Positions 1-8,460 of a DNA stretch of 64,000 bases are shown here, one piece after another. Position numbers and translations under genes: made by a program. The notes beneath the pieces were generated by a model. The model saw nothing but the letters and a program-made list of their open reading frames with translations, made no database searches and was not told the origin of the DNA. Origin of the DNA: Thalassospira lucentensis (GTDB lineage Bacteria; Pseudomonadota; Alphaproteobacteria; Rhodospirillales; Thalassospiraceae); assembly GCF_001613805.1 (NCBI RefSeq), contig NZ_LPVY01000005.1, positions 248,001 to 312,000 of the forward strand, written 5' to 3'. Numbering within the stretch: position 1 is the stretch's first letter; every line of letters starts with the position of its first letter.

Positions 1-1
1 C

Positions 2-205
2 ACGCCGACCAACGATATCAAGAAATTCGCCCATACGCTGCTTGAACTTGGCTACGAAGCACCGATCCGCTGGCCGCGTGGCCGCGATATTCTGGCTGCC
101 TGCGGCCAGTTGAAATCCGAAAGCCAGCGCCAGCGTAAATCGCGTGTCGGCGGCTGTGGCAATGCTTCGGGCAACGAAAGTACCAATGTGGTTGCCGCGC
201 AGTAA
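2..205 (+). CDS. rlmN: RlmN, 23S rRNA/tRNA A2503 methyltransferase (C-terminal part)
   Basis: The last 67 codons of a radical-SAM RNA methyltransferase; the gene enters from the left of the window. The end of the family is recognisable: a [15 protein letters not shown] stretch, then the conserved [12 protein letters not shown] segment, which contributes a late conserved cysteine. RlmN makes 2-methyladenosine at A2503 of 23S rRNA and at A37 of some tRNAs. The protein ends with a short Ser/Asn-rich tail and is followed at once by a strong terminator. Only the tail is visible, so the family call rests on that motif. Confidence 0.85.
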   Translation, partial: TPTNDIKKFAHTLLELGYEAPIRWPRGRDILAACGQLKSESQRQRKSRVGGCGNASGNESTNVVAAQ

Positions 206-240
206 CTACCGCGCAGAACACGGTAAACATCTGGAATTAC

Positions 241-272
241 AAACGGGCAGGTTCATCCTGCCCGTTTTCTTT
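241..272 (+). terminator. Rho-independent terminator of rlmN
   Basis: An 11-bp perfect stem (241-251 with 257-267), a 5-nt TTCAT loop and a T-rich tail. It lies 35 bp after the rlmN stop and separates that gene from the opposing minus-strand genes. Confidence 0.85.
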
Positions 273-359
273 TTTGGTGGAAAAATATCCACCTTTGTTA
301 CTGCCAAGAAGAAACATATTTTATAAATATAAAATCAATCATTTATTTCTGATTGATAA

Positions 360-725
360 TTATACCCATTTCGCCTGAAGTTTCTTCGGAGGTAAGTCGT
401 CAGGCGTTTTCATATCCGAAATATCAAGATTGATTGCCAGGACTCCGCCCAGTCCACCGACCGTCATTTCTGAAATACGGCGACCGACCCCGTCCTTGTC
501 CAGACCGGAAAGATACGCATCACGGGCCGCCCCATCGACGAAATCAATGGTCAATACATGGGTGAAACCCTGACTAAGCCCGCTTCCCAATGTTTTGGGA
601 CCCGCAGCAAAGGCCAGAATTCCCGGCGTTTCAAGGGCAACTTGCGATAATTCTTCAAGAAGGTCCGTGATCTGTGCTGCCAAAACACCGTCTCCGATCT
701 GTAACAGCACGATGTGACGCAACAT
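360..725 (-). CDS. Dabb (stress-responsive alpha/beta barrel) domain protein
   Basis: A 121-aa protein with the Dabb pattern: it starts MLRHIVLLQ, has a middle strand THVLTIDFVDGAARDAYL and a LAINLDI strand near the end. Dabb proteins are small dimeric barrels with diverse or unknown functions. Its ATG overlaps the mltA stop by one base (TGATG), so it is probably translationally coupled to mltA as the last gene of that transcript. The substrate or role cannot be read from the sequence. Confidence 0.8.
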   Translation of the reverse strand: MLRHIVLLQIGDGVLAAQITDLLEELSQVALETPGILAFAAGPKTLGSGLSQGFTHVLTIDFVDGAARDAYLSGLDKDGVGRRISEMTVGGLGGVLAINLDISDMKTPDDLPPKKLQAKWV

Positions 726-2017
726 CAGGGTTTGGCCTCCGCCAGTTTGGCCGGATCAACAGACGCCGGCAGCAAAACAAATTTACGTCCCATGCGGTTC
801 ATATGACCGGCATGCAGGGCGGCATCTTCGCCTGGACCAAAGAAGATATCCCCGCGTACCGGGCCACGAATGGCGCCGCCCGTATCTTGCGCAACCATCA
901 GACGATGAAATCTGGCATCGGCATTCATCGCATCATCGGTTTCAAGCCAGATCGGAACTCCCATGGCATGGAAACGCCGATCAACAGCCAATGACCGCCC
1001 TGGTTCCAGCGGTACGCCCTGCGATCCAAGCGGCCCGGCATCGGGGTCATCCGGATCGGTTTTCAGCGGATTGAAAAACACAAAGGATGCGTTGGTATTC
1101 ATCACATCATCGGCCTGATCCGGATGGGTGGATAACCATTGCCGAATGGTTTGCAGCGATACGGTTTCGCGCGTCAGTTCACCCCGTTCAATCAATTCCC
1201 GACCAATGGCGAAATAGGGATGGCCATTGGTGGCGGCATATCCGATGCGCAATACACTGCCATCTGGCAACACAACCCGGCCTGATCCCTGGATTTGAAG
1301 GAAAAATGCATCCACCGCGTCATCAACCCAGACAAGTTCAAGATCACGCCCGGCAAGAGCACCATTTTCAATCGCTTCTCGGTCATAATACGGCTTAACG
1401 CTTTTACCCTCGATCCGGCCAACCAGCGTTGTGCCCTTAAGGTCCTCGCGAAACGCACCAAGATCAATGGAAACCATATCTTCGGGTTTCAGGTAGATCG
1501 CCGTCTGAAATGGTCCTTCGCGCGTCAGGTTACCACGCAGTTCCGGTTCGAAATAACCGGTAAACAATCCTTCGGGATCATTGTTATTTCCGACCAGATA
1601 TGGCTTGAACCCACTTTGGAAAAAAGTTCGTGCATCTTCCTTGCGGATAGTATCGGGCTCCAGCGCCAATGCGGTTTCACATAATCTGCGCCAGTCGCCA
1701 ACCGTTCCCATCCGCGGGTCCGGGCCGATATCGCGTTCATCTCCTCGCTTGATCATTGCCGCACAGGACCGCTGAAACGCTTTCAGGCTGCCACGCATAT
1801 CGTCTGTCTGCCAACCATCAAGCTGGCTGAAATCGGTTGCGTTAAGCGTCAGCGTATTAGCAGGTTTTTCAACCACGTCGCCCAGTCCGAGAAGACCGGC
1901 GATATCGGTCCAAAACAGCCAGACAAGGGCACCAGCCGCCCCGATAAAAACCGCAAAAAATGAAAGAAGGCGCGACAAAACCAGACGTCTTTTCAAGGCA
2001 AAACCCGTTATCTGCAA
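725..2017 (-). CDS. mltA: MltA, membrane-bound lytic murein transglycosylase A
   Basis: A 430-aa protein with one N-terminal membrane segment at about residues 15-45. The MltA barrel follows (GYFEPELRGN near 150, QIQGSGRVVLPDG near 240, GYAATNGHPY) and then the 3D domain with the catalytic Asp in VAQDTGGAIRGPVRGDIF. It cleaves peptidoglycan to 1,6-anhydromuropeptides at the cell envelope. No ATG lies in frame at the N-terminus; the first start is a TTG and another TTG follows at residue 8, so the exact start is uncertain. A Tim44-like gene lies upstream on the same strand behind a terminator. Confidence 0.92.
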   Translation of the reverse strand: MQITGFALKRRLVLSRLLSFFAVFIGAAGALVWLFWTDIAGLLGLGDVVEKPANTLTLNATDFSQLDGWQTDDMRGSLKAFQRSCAAMIKRGDERDIGPDPRMGTVGDWRRLCETALALEPDTIRKEDARTFFQSGFKPYLVGNNNDPEGLFTGYFEPELRGNLTREGPFQTAIYLKPEDMVSIDLGAFREDLKGTTLVGRIEGKSVKPYYDREAIENGALAGRDLELVWVDDAVDAFFLQIQGSGRVVLPDGSVLRIGYAATNGHPYFAIGRELIERGELTRETVSLQTIRQWLSTHPDQADDVMNTNASFVFFNPLKTDPDDPDAGPLGSQGVPLEPGRSLAVDRRFHAMGVPIWLETDDAMNADARFHRLMVAQDTGGAIRGPVRGDIFFGPGEDAALHAGHMNRMGRKFVLLPASVDPAKLAEAKP

Positions 2018-2154
2018 ATTCGGATCAAAATCGGCATGATTGTTTGATCAATACTCGAATATTTCGATTATTTGCCGCGATTGTCCAAAAACATGTTTAA
2101 CAAGCCGATAATCGAAACCTGCCGGAGGCCATCAAACCGGTAAAATCAGGCAAT

Positions 2155-2183
2155 AAAAAAGGCGATCCGTATGGATCGCCTTT
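2155..2183 (-). terminator. Terminator after the Tim44-like gene
   Basis: Perfect 8-bp GC-rich stem (2161-2168 with 2173-2180) and a GTAT loop. Read on the minus strand it ends in a TTTTTT run, so it terminates the Tim44-like transcript before mltA. Confidence 0.8.
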
Positions 2184-2232
2184 GTCTTTTTGTCCCGCAA
2201 TGCGCCAAGCCATTGCAAAATCCTAGTGAAAC

Positions 2233-2997
2233 CTACTGCGTGGTTTCTTCTTCCGGCGTTTCAGTCGCAACCAGCTGCCAGTTGGGATCGCGGCTTTCGA
2301 TATTGCGCGCAAATGTCCAAAGGTCTTCGGCCTCGATCACCTGATTCGGATCGCCCGAAACCACATCGCCGTCATTGTTGCGAATGACCGATACTTCCTC
2401 GGACACGAACTTGATCGTAATATAGGCGGTTCGGCCTTCAAGCATGGCGTCGTGGATGGTAGCACTCTTGATACCGACCAGAGTGGTTTCCTCGCGCTCG
2501 CCCTTTTCGGCGCGGGCATCAATGGCTGCGGCAAAATTCTTGTAAACCTCGGCTGAAAGAAGCGGGCTCAAACCATCCTTGTCGCCCTTGGCAAAATATT
2601 CGACAATCATTTCGAATGCCATTCGCGCTCCGTTCAGGAAATCCTGCTGGGTAAAGTCGGGATCGGCTTTCTGGATTTGCTGCAATACGCCAAAGGTGCT
2701 GCTGTCGGCTGCGACCGTTCCGTCAGTCTTTCCGGCTGCCTTATCGGCATCGGGCAGGCGATATACATTATCCGTCGGTTGCGGCGCGCCATTTTTGGCA
2801 CCTTTGCTGTCATCCTCGTGTGAACGACGGCCAAAAACATCCGTGGGACCCTGCTTTTCCTCGCCATTGCGGCGCCCAAGGGTACTGCGCAGGCGCAAAA
2901 CCAGAAAAACAGCGATCAATGCGAAAAGAATGATGTCGAAATACTGCAAGCCCGGACTCTTGATCTGTAAGGTTTCGAAAAACGCCAAAAACAGCAA
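2233..2997 (-). CDS. Tim44-like domain protein (TimA-type)
   Basis: About 254 aa. One N-terminal transmembrane helix (YFDIILFALIAVFLVLRLRS) is followed by LGRR and a charged linker, then a Tim44-like globular domain at about residues 110-250 (FLNGARMAFEMIVEYFAKGDKDGL, then YITIKFVSEE). This architecture is typical of alphaproteobacterial Tim44 homologues, which are thought to work at the inner membrane in protein translocation or assembly. No in-frame ATG precedes the membrane helix; the long form starts at TTG, and another TTG (MQYFD) just before the helix has an AAGAG-like ribosome site, so the start is uncertain. Divergent from fxsA. Confidence 0.85.
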   Translation of the reverse strand: MLFLAFFETLQIKSPGLQYFDIILFALIAVFLVLRLRSTLGRRNGEEKQGPTDVFGRRSHEDDSKGAKNGAPQPTDNVYRLPDADKAAGKTDGTVAADSSTFGVLQQIQKADPDFTQQDFLNGARMAFEMIVEYFAKGDKDGLSPLLSAEVYKNFAAAIDARAEKGEREETTLVGIKSATIHDAMLEGRTAYITIKFVSEEVSVIRNNDGDVVSGDPNQVIEAEDLWTFARNIESRDPNWQLVATETPEEETTQ

Positions 2998-3331
2998 AAC
3001 TGCCGTGGTCGAGAAATGGTATGGACCGAAGCGAATGCAAGGGCAACTCCCGATCGCATTTAAAATGTGATCGGTTTCACCATGTTCATTCGCACAATCA
3101 TTATATTGTCGCGAACACGGTGGTAAACTGCCGCATTTTCGTCCAGTTATACCTGTAGTTTGCCGCCAAATTCAGAAAGTATTTCAGGCAAGATTAAAGC
3201 GAAATACCTGAAAACCAACATGTTTATGCAATACTGCGCTTTGCGGACCGGTCCTGTCAAAGTATGTTTGCCTGACAGGCTGTGATCAAACCTGATCATA
3301 TCGACCAAATGCAAAGCCGAGCGGAGCAAAA

Positions 3332-3910
3332 ATGGGCTTTTATTTTCTGGCCATCTTCGTGGCCATGCCGATCATCGAAATTGCCGTCTTCATTCAGGCG
3401 GGCGAACTGATTGGCCTGTGGCCGACGATTGGCATCGTCATCCTGACCGCCGTGGTCGGAACCTCGCTGATGCGCGCCCAGGGTTTGCAAACCCTTGCCC
3501 GTGCACAGGCCCAGATGGATCAGGGCGAAATGCCGATTGGCGAGCTGTTTGACGGCATCTGCATTCTGGTTGCCGGTGTGCTGCTTCTAACTCCGGGTTT
3601 TGTCACCGACACCATGGGCTTCCTGTTGTTGGTCCCACCACTACGCAGGGCGGTTGGTGCCGGCGTCATTATGAAACTGGTTCAGTCAGGTAATATCCGC
3701 ACCAATTTCTCGCGCCGAACCTATGGCAATCCGGGCTCGTCATCAGGCGGTGCTTCTGCTCGCCCCGGGCGACGTCCAGGCAGTGGTCCGATCATTGATG
3801 GTGATTTCGAAAACGTCAGTCCAGCCAACGGAAATGGCGAGGGCCGAGATGGAACGGGTCACGACACCAATGATGATGATCCCCGCAATCTGCCACCCAA
3901 AAATTTGTAA
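3332..3910 (+). CDS. fxsA: FxsA family membrane protein
   Basis: 192 aa. The FxsA core fills residues 1-115: an N-terminal hydrophobic helix starting GFYFLAIFVAMPIIEIAVFI, a second helix (LWPTIGIVILTAVVGTSLMR), the DGICILVAGVLLLTPGFVTD segment and PPLRRAVG. The remaining 75 residues are polar, Gly/Asn/Asp-rich and probably disordered. In E. coli FxsA relieves F exclusion of phage T7; its normal role is unknown. The ATG has a GGAG site. In many alphaproteobacteria fxsA stands beside secB and the Tim44 gene, as here. Confidence 0.9.
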   Translation: MGFYFLAIFVAMPIIEIAVFIQAGELIGLWPTIGIVILTAVVGTSLMRAQGLQTLARAQAQMDQGEMPIGELFDGICILVAGVLLLTPGFVTDTMGFLLLVPPLRRAVGAGVIMKLVQSGNIRTNFSRRTYGNPGSSSGGASARPGRRPGSGPIIDGDFENVSPANGNGEGRDGTGHDTNDDDPRNLPPKNL

Positions 3911-3960
3911 TATCGATCTTCCGCCTCGTTTGGTGTAACCGATTGCATTGATCGATATCG

Positions 3961-3999
3961 ACAGGACCTTTGGCCATGCGCCGGGTCCTGTTTTCGTTT
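3961..3999 (+). terminator. Terminator of fxsA
   Basis: An 8-bp stem, ACAGGACC (3961-3968) with GGTCCTGT (3984-3991), followed by TTTCGTTTT. Confidence 0.7.
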
Positions 4000-4299
4000 T
4001 GGTGGCACGTTCAATGCCTTGCAAGACGATCTTTAAACCTGACCAACCAGACCGCAGACAATCACATACCAAATGCCCATGTTGCGCCATTTATGACGTT
4101 ACGGGATGTTACGGCGATTTTCTTGCCCGTACCCGGAAGACATGCTAGGCCATGAGAAGACATGCCGCAGGGTTGCGGCGTCAGAAACAAGCATATCAGC
4201 CAGTTTCAGATTATCTGACCATGTAGCCAATGCCTTGGCAGATACATTCTGAACGGCTTGTTTCTGATCAAGACCAAGATTTAAGGGAGTTAGACTTTA
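4000..4299 (+). promoter_or_regulatory. secB upstream region with a long-range inverted repeat
   Basis: About 300 bp without a gene. It holds a perfect 12-bp inverted repeat, TCAGAAACAAGC (4181-4192) and GCTTGTTTCTGA (4256-4267), whose arms are 63 nt apart and which ends 32 nt before the secB ATG. If transcribed it would close the leader into a large stem-loop. I see no known riboswitch motif. The secB ribosome site lies outside the stem. Confidence 0.45.
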
Positions 4300-4794
4300 A
4301 TGGCCGAAAACACCACCGGTGCAGCACAGGGCGGCGAAGAACAGAAGCCGGCTGGCAACCCGATCACGATCCATACCCAGTACATCAAGGATCTTTCCTT
4401 TGAAAATCCGAATGCACCGGAAAGCGTAGCCCTTCAGCAGCAGCCGAAAATCAACATCGACGTCGATGTTGAGGCGCGCACCACGCAGGACCAGAAACTT
4501 CACGAAGTTACCGTCAAGATCAACGTCAAGGCCGATGTTGCCGACAAGGTCGCCTTCATTGCCGAACTTCAATATGGCGCGGTCGTAACGCTTAATGTTG
4601 CCGACGAACACCGCCTTCCGGTTCTTCTGATCGAAGTTCCGCGTATGCTGTTCCCCTATGTCCGCAAAATCATCTCTGACCTGACTGCCGATGGCGGATT
4701 CCCGCCCTTGATGATGCAGCAGATTGATTTTGCTGATCTTTTCCGCAAAAAATTTGCCAAGCAGATGGAAGGCCAGCCAGCTGGCAACGCCTGA
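4300..4794 (+). CDS. secB: SecB, export chaperone
   Basis: A 164-aa chaperone that keeps preproteins unfolded and hands them to SecA at the membrane; it works as a cytosolic tetramer. Typical SecB features are present: HTQYIKDLSFENPNAP at about residues 25-40, PKINIDVDVEA, the EVTVKINVKADV strand and PRMLFPYVRKIISDLTADGGFPPLMMQQIDF near the C-terminus. It has a variable N-terminus and a short Ala/Gly tail, and family length. A strong terminator follows. Confidence 0.97.
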   Translation: MAENTTGAAQGGEEQKPAGNPITIHTQYIKDLSFENPNAPESVALQQQPKINIDVDVEARTTQDQKLHEVTVKINVKADVADKVAFIAELQYGAVVTLNVADEHRLPVLLIEVPRMLFPYVRKIISDLTADGGFPPLMMQQIDFADLFRKKFAKQMEGQPAGNA

Positions 4795-4830
4795 TTTCCT
4801 GCTTTGAGCGTTTTGGTATGATATCAAAAC

Positions 4831-4862
4831 AAAGGCCGCCCGTTTGGCGGCCTTTTTATTTT
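4831..4862 (+). terminator. Terminator of secB
   Basis: A 10-bp perfect stem (4831-4840 with 4846-4855), CGTTT loop and a T-rich tail. The A-run on the left gives some activity in the other direction, towards the end of hemJ. Confidence 0.88.
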
Positions 4863-4905
4863 AATAACGAAATGATATTCACGATCAAGCTTGGATGATT
4901 CTGGC

Positions 4906-5334
4906 TCAGAACGGCCGCGCGATCACCATAAAGACGATGATCACCATTAGAACCGCCGGTACTTCGTTGATAATACGATAAAATTTTTGTGGCTTCGTAT
5001 TATTGTCCGCTTCAAACTGGCGACGGCATCGCGCCAGTATCATGTGGACGCCGGTCATGATCACAACGCACAAAAGCTTTACGTGGAACCATCCTTCGGT
5101 CATCGCACCGCTAGCATGGATCAGGTAACCTCCGAAAATCCAGGCCGCAATCATCGCGGGATTCATGATCGCACGCAGCAATCGGCGTTCCATGATCTTG
5201 AACTTCTCGGCCGCTTCCGAACCTGGCGCTACTTCGCAGTGATAAACAAAAAGCCGCGGCAAATACAAAAGTCCTGCCATCCAGGCAATAATGCTGATGA
5301 CATGCAGGGATTTGATGACGCTATAGGTATCCAT
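4906..5334 (-). CDS. hemJ: HemJ, protoporphyrinogen IX oxidase
   Basis: A 142-aa inner-membrane protein with four hydrophobic segments. The HemJ hallmarks are the His in SLHVISIIAWMAGLLYLPRL, the following FVYH, and GWFHVKLLCV in the third helix, which bind a b-type haem. It converts protoporphyrinogen IX to protoporphyrin IX, the step before HemH. The ATG at 5334 was chosen because an AGAGAGAG site precedes it; an upstream in-frame start lacks one. It lies next to hemH and hemE on the same strand, a haem-synthesis block beside the origin. Confidence 0.93.
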   Translation of the reverse strand: MDTYSVIKSLHVISIIAWMAGLLYLPRLFVYHCEVAPGSEAAEKFKIMERRLLRAIMNPAMIAAWIFGGYLIHASGAMTEGWFHVKLLCVVIMTGVHMILARCRRQFEADNNTKPQKFYRIINEVPAVLMVIIVFMVIARPF

Positions 5335-5464
5335 GTCTCTCTCTTCTGACCGATCCGGGATCATCGATATCAGGCGATTTTAAACAGGATAACCGTTTGA
5401 ACGGCATACGGAAATGCTCAAACACATAACCGCCTGCCGCATCGCGCCTGAAATCAGGATTTTA

Positions 5465-6577
5465 TCACGCTTTGCCCGCACTCAGCGGCTGCTTGGCAAC
5501 GGCACAGCTATGCTCGTCCGGGCACCACCAACCGCGCGTTTCCACCGTATAATCATCGGGTCCGTTCTGATCAAGTGCCTGCTGCGTCTCGTTGACCACT
5601 TCAACCAGTCCGCTGATAAAGCGCGGATGTGAACACACGGTACGAACCCGTTCATAGACCGGGATTTTCAGTTCGTCGGCAATCTCGCGATATTCGATAT
5701 CGAGCTCGACCAGCGTTTCGGAATGCTCGGTGACAAAGGCAATCGGAACGATCACGAGCGGTACACCATCCTTGCCAGCACGTTCAATCTCGTGCTCGGT
5801 CGAGGGGCCAATCCATTCCATCGGGCCAACCCGACTTTGATAGCAGACCAGCCAGTCCAAATCCGCAATCGCCATCTTGTCGACCACGGCCTGAGCCGAT
5901 TTTTCAATCTGCGACTGATAGGGATCGCCGCGTTTGGTAATCACGGCCTTTGGCACCCCGTGGGCGGAAAACAGCAGGCGCGGCCTGCCAACGTCAAGCT
6001 CGACCGACTTTTTCAGGGCATTTTCATATCCGTCCTTGACCATTTCGGCAGATGCTTCAACAAAACCCGGATTGGTCGGATAACAGCATGCGGTTTTTAT
6101 CGGCGCATTCAAACCAACCTTATGGCAAGCCCGTTTCCAGTCCTTGACCGACGATCCACTGGTGGTCGTTGAAAATTGCGGATAAAGCGGCAGCAAAATC
6201 TGCTCATCCGCGCCCCATGCCTTGACCGCTGCCGCACTGTCATCGGCAAACGGTTTCCAGTAACGCATCGCAATGAAACAGCGGTTTTCATAACCGTCAT
6301 CAAGCCCGTTAAGCGCTGTTTCAAGCGCATCTGCCTGATCCTGGGTGAGTTCCAGTAACGGCGATTTTCCGCCGATATGATCATAAATCTCGCGCGCAAT
6401 AGGTGCGCGGCGGCTGGAAATAAGCTTTGCCAGAAAATACCGGAACGGATTGGGCAAACTGATAATCGCCGGATCATTAAACAGATTGAACAGGAACGGT
6501 TTCACCGCATCCGGCCCATCCGGCCCACCCAGATTGAAAAGAATTATCGCGCGTTTTTTACGCTTCGTTTCGGACAT
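5465..6577 (-). CDS. hemH: HemH, ferrochelatase
   Basis: About 370 aa. It inserts Fe(II) into protoporphyrin IX. Visible motifs are the N-terminal AIILFNLGGPDGPDAV, LLFSAHGVPKAVI with the catalytic His, CYQSRVGPMEWIGPST, and the signature FVTEHSETLVELDIEY with the second metal-site residues. The C-terminal part has WWCPDEHSCAV, a Cys-rich end. The start at 6577 (MSETKRKK) is preferred because AAGGA lies 7 nt upstream; an ATG 15 bp earlier has no such site. Confidence 0.95.
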   Translation of the reverse strand: MSETKRKKRAIILFNLGGPDGPDAVKPFLFNLFNDPAIISLPNPFRYFLAKLISSRRAPIAREIYDHIGGKSPLLELTQDQADALETALNGLDDGYENRCFIAMRYWKPFADDSAAAVKAWGADEQILLPLYPQFSTTTSGSSVKDWKRACHKVGLNAPIKTACCYPTNPGFVEASAEMVKDGYENALKKSVELDVGRPRLLFSAHGVPKAVITKRGDPYQSQIEKSAQAVVDKMAIADLDWLVCYQSRVGPMEWIGPSTEHEIERAGKDGVPLVIVPIAFVTEHSETLVELDIEYREIADELKIPVYERVRTVCSHPRFISGLVEVVNETQQALDQNGPDDYTVETRGWWCPDEHSCAVAKQPLSAGKA

Positions 6578-6756
6578 TGGCATATCCTTCATGGCGTTTT
6601 GAAACTGTCCGGTTCATTCCGGAAGCCTCGTTTTTGGATAGACCCGTCCCGCTTCTTTTAATCCCGCGGTCATAATGGCCAAACAGGATATAAGCGCAAC
6701 GGGTTTAAGCCATTTTACGCATTGAATTTTTTAATCGATTTGATCGATTTCAATTA

Positions 6757-7794
6757 TCACCGATAATTTCGAATAAATTCGATCAGTTTGCCGACATTCT
6801 CAGGTGATGTTTCCGGCGTGATGCCATGGCCCAGATTGAAAATGAACGGACCATTGCGCAGGGTATCAAGAATACGGCGGGTTTCCTTGATCATCTCGTC
6901 TCCGCCCGTAATCAGATACATCGGATCAAGATTTCCCTGCACCGGTCCCAGCGGCTGAAGGTTTTCCGCCACCCACTTCAATGGCACACCACTATCAAGA
7001 CCAACCGCATCCACACGGGTATGCTGTTTGAAGTCGATCAGATGCAAACCGGCACCTCTTGGGAAGCCAATCACCGGCAAATCCGGATGTACTGCCTTAA
7101 GATTTGCGACGATTTTTTTGGTCGGCTCGATCACCCAACGTTTGAACCCGCTTTCCGACAGTACTCCGCCCCAGGTTTCAAACAGCTGGATGCACTCTGC
7201 ACCAGCTTCGACCTGTTTCAGCAGATATTGTGTTGTGGCTTCGACAAGAATGTCGATCAGGCGTGAAAATCCGTTCGGATCGCCATAGGCAAACCGCCTG
7301 ATATTGGCAAAATCCTTGCTGCCTTTGCCCTCAACCATATAGGTCGCCACCGTCCATGGTGCACCGGCAAAGCCTATAAGGGAAGTATGTGACGGAATGG
7401 ATGCCGAAAGCTTTGCCACTGTCTCGTAAACCGGGCCCAGCGTATCGTGAATGCGATCAACATTTAGGATACCAAGGCCAGATGCATCGCGAATGGCGTC
7501 CAGCTGCGGTCCTTCTCCCTGCTTGAAGGCCAAATGCTGTCCAAGTGCCTGTGGTATCACGAGGATATCGGAAAACAGAATTGCCGCATCGAAGTCATAG
7601 CGCCTGAGCGGCTGCAAGGTAACTTCGCAGGCAAGATCAGGATTATAGCAAAGATCGAGGAATGAACCTGCCTCGGACCGTGTTGCGCGATATTCCGGAA
7701 GATAGCGACCCGCCTGGCGCATCAGCCAGATCGGCGGTACCGGCAATGTTTCACCGGCAAGGGCACGCAAAAAGGTCTTGGTTGGTTTGGGCAT
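6757..7794 (-). CDS. hemE: HemE, uroporphyrinogen decarboxylase
   Basis: 345 aa, full length. It makes coproporphyrinogen III from uroporphyrinogen III. The N-terminal signature [16 protein letters not shown], the second signature [16 protein letters not shown] at about residue 150, and the [16 protein letters not shown] end are all present, as are the catalytic Asp in FSDILV and the conserved GFPRGAG segment. It borders the origin region, the position hemE holds in many alphaproteobacteria. Confidence 0.97.
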   Translation of the reverse strand: MPKPTKTFLRALAGETLPVPPIWLMRQAGRYLPEYRATRSEAGSFLDLCYNPDLACEVTLQPLRRYDFDAAILFSDILVIPQALGQHLAFKQGEGPQLDAIRDASGLGILNVDRIHDTLGPVYETVAKLSASIPSHTSLIGFAGAPWTVATYMVEGKGSKDFANIRRFAYGDPNGFSRLIDILVEATTQYLLKQVEAGAECIQLFETWGGVLSESGFKRWVIEPTKKIVANLKAVHPDLPVIGFPRGAGLHLIDFKQHTRVDAVGLDSGVPLKWVAENLQPLGPVQGNLDPMYLITGGDEMIKETRRILDTLRNGPFIFNLGHGITPETSPENVGKLIEFIRNYR

Positions 7795-7867
7795 GACGTT
7801 TCCTGTTTGACTGCCCGGAACTGCCTTTCAAGGGGCGTTTCCGGGTATGCTAGTCCCGATCCTTTTT

Positions 7868-7887
7868 GTCAGGCACGATAGCCTGAC
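7868..7887. promoter_or_regulatory. Inverted repeat upstream of hemE
   Basis: GTCAGGC (7868-7874) and GCCTGAC (7881-7887), 6 nt apart, lie 74-93 bp before the hemE start. It could be an operator or a small hairpin in the leader. No known site was matched. Confidence 0.3.
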
Positions 7888-7959
7888 GTTTATGTCCGGT
7901 TCCCTGTTCCTGACCCGTGAATTGTGTCCTGAAGCCTGTCCAGGCCGTTTTTCCACCGT

Positions 7960-8345
7960 GTCTCTAACAAAACCTTCTTTAATAAAAAAGGATGTTGTTT
8001 GTTAGTGGTTCTCTGTGGATAACGGGGATCAAATTTGGTGCACAGTTTATCCACATTGCGACTCGGGAAAAATGATTCATCTCAAACGGTCTTGGGGAAA
8101 ACTGGGGACGACTCCGAACGACTCCCAAAGGTAAGCTTGGGAAAAGCCGTTTTTGAATAATGGGGATAACGGGGATTAATCTGGTTTTTGCCTTGTTATC
8201 CCTGCTATTAGGGAAAAAATTTTCCGACTATCCCCCGTGGGATGGTTGCTTTGAGAAATTTTGTATGACGTGCAGGATAAAATCTGTGGAAAAAATTTGG
8301 CCGGAGTCGCCCCCGTTATCCACAATTATCCACAGGCCCGACTCC
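7960..8345. other. Chromosomal origin of replication, oriC
   Basis: The 666-bp gap between hemE and ppsR, the usual place of the alphaproteobacterial origin. Perfect DnaA boxes (TTATCCACA) lie at 8047-8055, 8316-8324 and 8326-8334 on the plus strand and at 8014-8022 on the minus strand; TGGGGATAA at 8161-8169 and TGTGGAAAA at 8285-8293 are near matches. A 13-bp repeat, GGATAACGGGGAT, occurs at 8017 and 8164. AT-rich stretches lie at 7966-7990 and 8205-8225. Six GANTC sites fall between 8060 and 8344. Most genes on both sides point away from it. dnaA itself is not in the window. Confidence 0.88.
8316..8334 (+). promoter_or_regulatory. Tandem perfect DnaA boxes
   Basis: Two copies of TTATCCACA start 10 bp apart, about one helical turn, so two DnaA molecules could bind on the same face. 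They lie 127 bp before the ppsR start. Confidence 0.85.
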
Positions 8346-8460
8346 GTCGGTTTAATTTGTGGTTGGGATTGCAGTGCCCTGTCAGATGACAGATGATCGA
8401 AATATCGAACACCGGATTTCGGTTAAGTGATGTGAAACGCTGGCAGATTGCAGGACTGCG

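Noticed and set aside
8160-8396. ORF of 78 codons inside oriC
   Set aside because: It spans DnaA boxes and AT-rich origin DNA and has no domain or ribosome site.
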